The position numbers and the translations under genes are program-made. The notes under the pieces are model-generated. The model saw only the letters and a list, made by a program, of their open reading frames with translations. It ran no database searches and was not told the DNA's origin. Source: Chryseotalea sp. WA131a (GTDB lineage: Bacteria > Bacteroidota > Bacteroidia > Cytophagales > Cyclobacteriaceae). From it: 64,000 nt of DNA. The stretch's first letter is position 1. Each line of letters starts with the position of its first letter. Positions 63,544 through 64,000 of the stretch are shown one piece after another. The stretch spans positions 3,410,001-3,474,000 of the forward strand of contig CP073016.1 of assembly GCA_025370075.1 (NCBI GenBank), read 5' to 3'.

Positions 63544-63698
63544 AAAAGAACGCCAAATCTAAGGAAATTTTGGGCTTACAGAATCGAAAAAAATCAACCG
63601 GAAGGTACCCCTCTTAAGCCCCTGTCAGAACAAAGTACTTTAAACCTACCCAACAAATCTTTAATATTGCCGTTCGATTAAACGGAAAAGAAACAGAT

Positions 63699-64000
63699 AT
63701 GTCATTAGGCACAAGCTCAGAACTGCATCAAACGCACAAAGCAAAAATACAACAGGTATATGACGAGGTAGCCAAAGTGGTGGTAGGCCAGAGTTACATG
63801 GTCAATCGCCTGATGATTGGCCTATTTACCAATGGCCACGTATTGCTAGAGGGTGTGCCCGGCCTTGCCAAAACGCTTACCATCTCTACCTTGGCCAGGG
63901 TATTGCACTTGGATTTTCAGCGCATACAATTTACACCTGATCTGCTTCCGGCCGATTTGATCGGTACGATGATTTATAACCAAAAGGACGGAAAATTTGA
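63699..64000 (+). CDS. MoxR family AAA ATPase (3' end outside window)
   Basis: About 100 codons are present, starting MSLGTSSELHQTHKAKIQQVYDEVAKVVVGQ. Walker A reads EGVPGLAKT, followed by IQFTPDLLPADLIGT, a MoxR hallmark. These chaperone-like ATPases work with von Willebrand factor type A proteins, often in the aerotolerance (Bat) operon. The rest lies beyond the right edge, so the context cannot be checked. Confidence 0.92.
   Translation, partial: MSLGTSSELHQTHKAKIQQVYDEVAKVVVGQSYMVNRLMIGLFTNGHVLLEGVPGLAKTLTISTLARVLHLDFQRIQFTPDLLPADLIGTMIYNQKDGKF

Noticed and set aside
1..64000. CRISPR array or tRNA/rRNA genes
   Set aside because: No regularly spaced repeats of CRISPR length, no cloverleaf-like sequences and no rRNA segments were recognised.

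Overview
The window reads as chromosomal DNA of a Bacteroidota bacterium, most likely of the order Cytophagales. The evidence is gene content (GLPGLI proteins, DUF6702, DUF4386, TonB-dependent receptors, a transmembrane MutS-like ATPase), several start-proximal TAnnTTTG promoter elements, AT-rich leaders without strong Shine-Dalgarno sequences, and frequent TTG/GTG starts. No rRNA, tRNA or CRISPR array was seen.

Layout. 0-24 kb is mostly core genome: a retropepsin-like protease, a dispersed polyketide/prenyl set (FAD oxidoreductase, type III polyketide synthase, UbiA prenyltransferase), tpiA, rbfA, a LolC/E-type permease, a SNF2 helicase, an EamA transporter, and a two-gene type II restriction-modification system at 16.5-18.4 kb. 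23.7-42.6 kb is accessory DNA. It holds two three-gene TIGR04255 cassettes, a membrane-linked XRE regulator, a serine hydrolase, an IS256-type element inserted in the second cassette, a decayed aac(6')-like gene, many small one-gene functions (DUF6326, DUF4386, SRPBCC, PhnB-like, DUF1801, VOC), a GlxA-type AraC regulator, an acyl-CoA synthetase and an IS4 element.

41.6-47.6 kb holds three consecutive units, each a tiny secreted peptide gene with a CWFC(N/D)C motif, a hairpin terminator, and a GLPGLI-family gene. They are followed by a large TonB-receptor-like outer-membrane protein. The first unit is decaying. A run of 13 G lies between the predicted -33 and -7 promoter elements of the second peptide gene. 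I consider this array the best candidate for an undescribed system, followed by the paired TIGR04255 cassettes.

47.6-64 kb returns to ordinary genes: acyl-CoA dehydrogenase, a TonB receptor with a small membrane-anchored partner, SemiSWEET, a Tat-type aminotransferase, MutS-like ATPase, free methionine-(R)-sulfoxide reductase carrying a palindromic insertion, lspA, a VapBC antitoxin with a deleted toxin remnant, ileS, an MMPL/RND exporter and the start of a MoxR ATPase.

Frameshifts and premature stops are concentrated between 28 and 42.4 kb. All five apparent frameshifts can be repaired by one base in a homopolymer, so real decay and uncorrected sequencing error both remain possible. All family assignments come from reading motifs; no database search was run.
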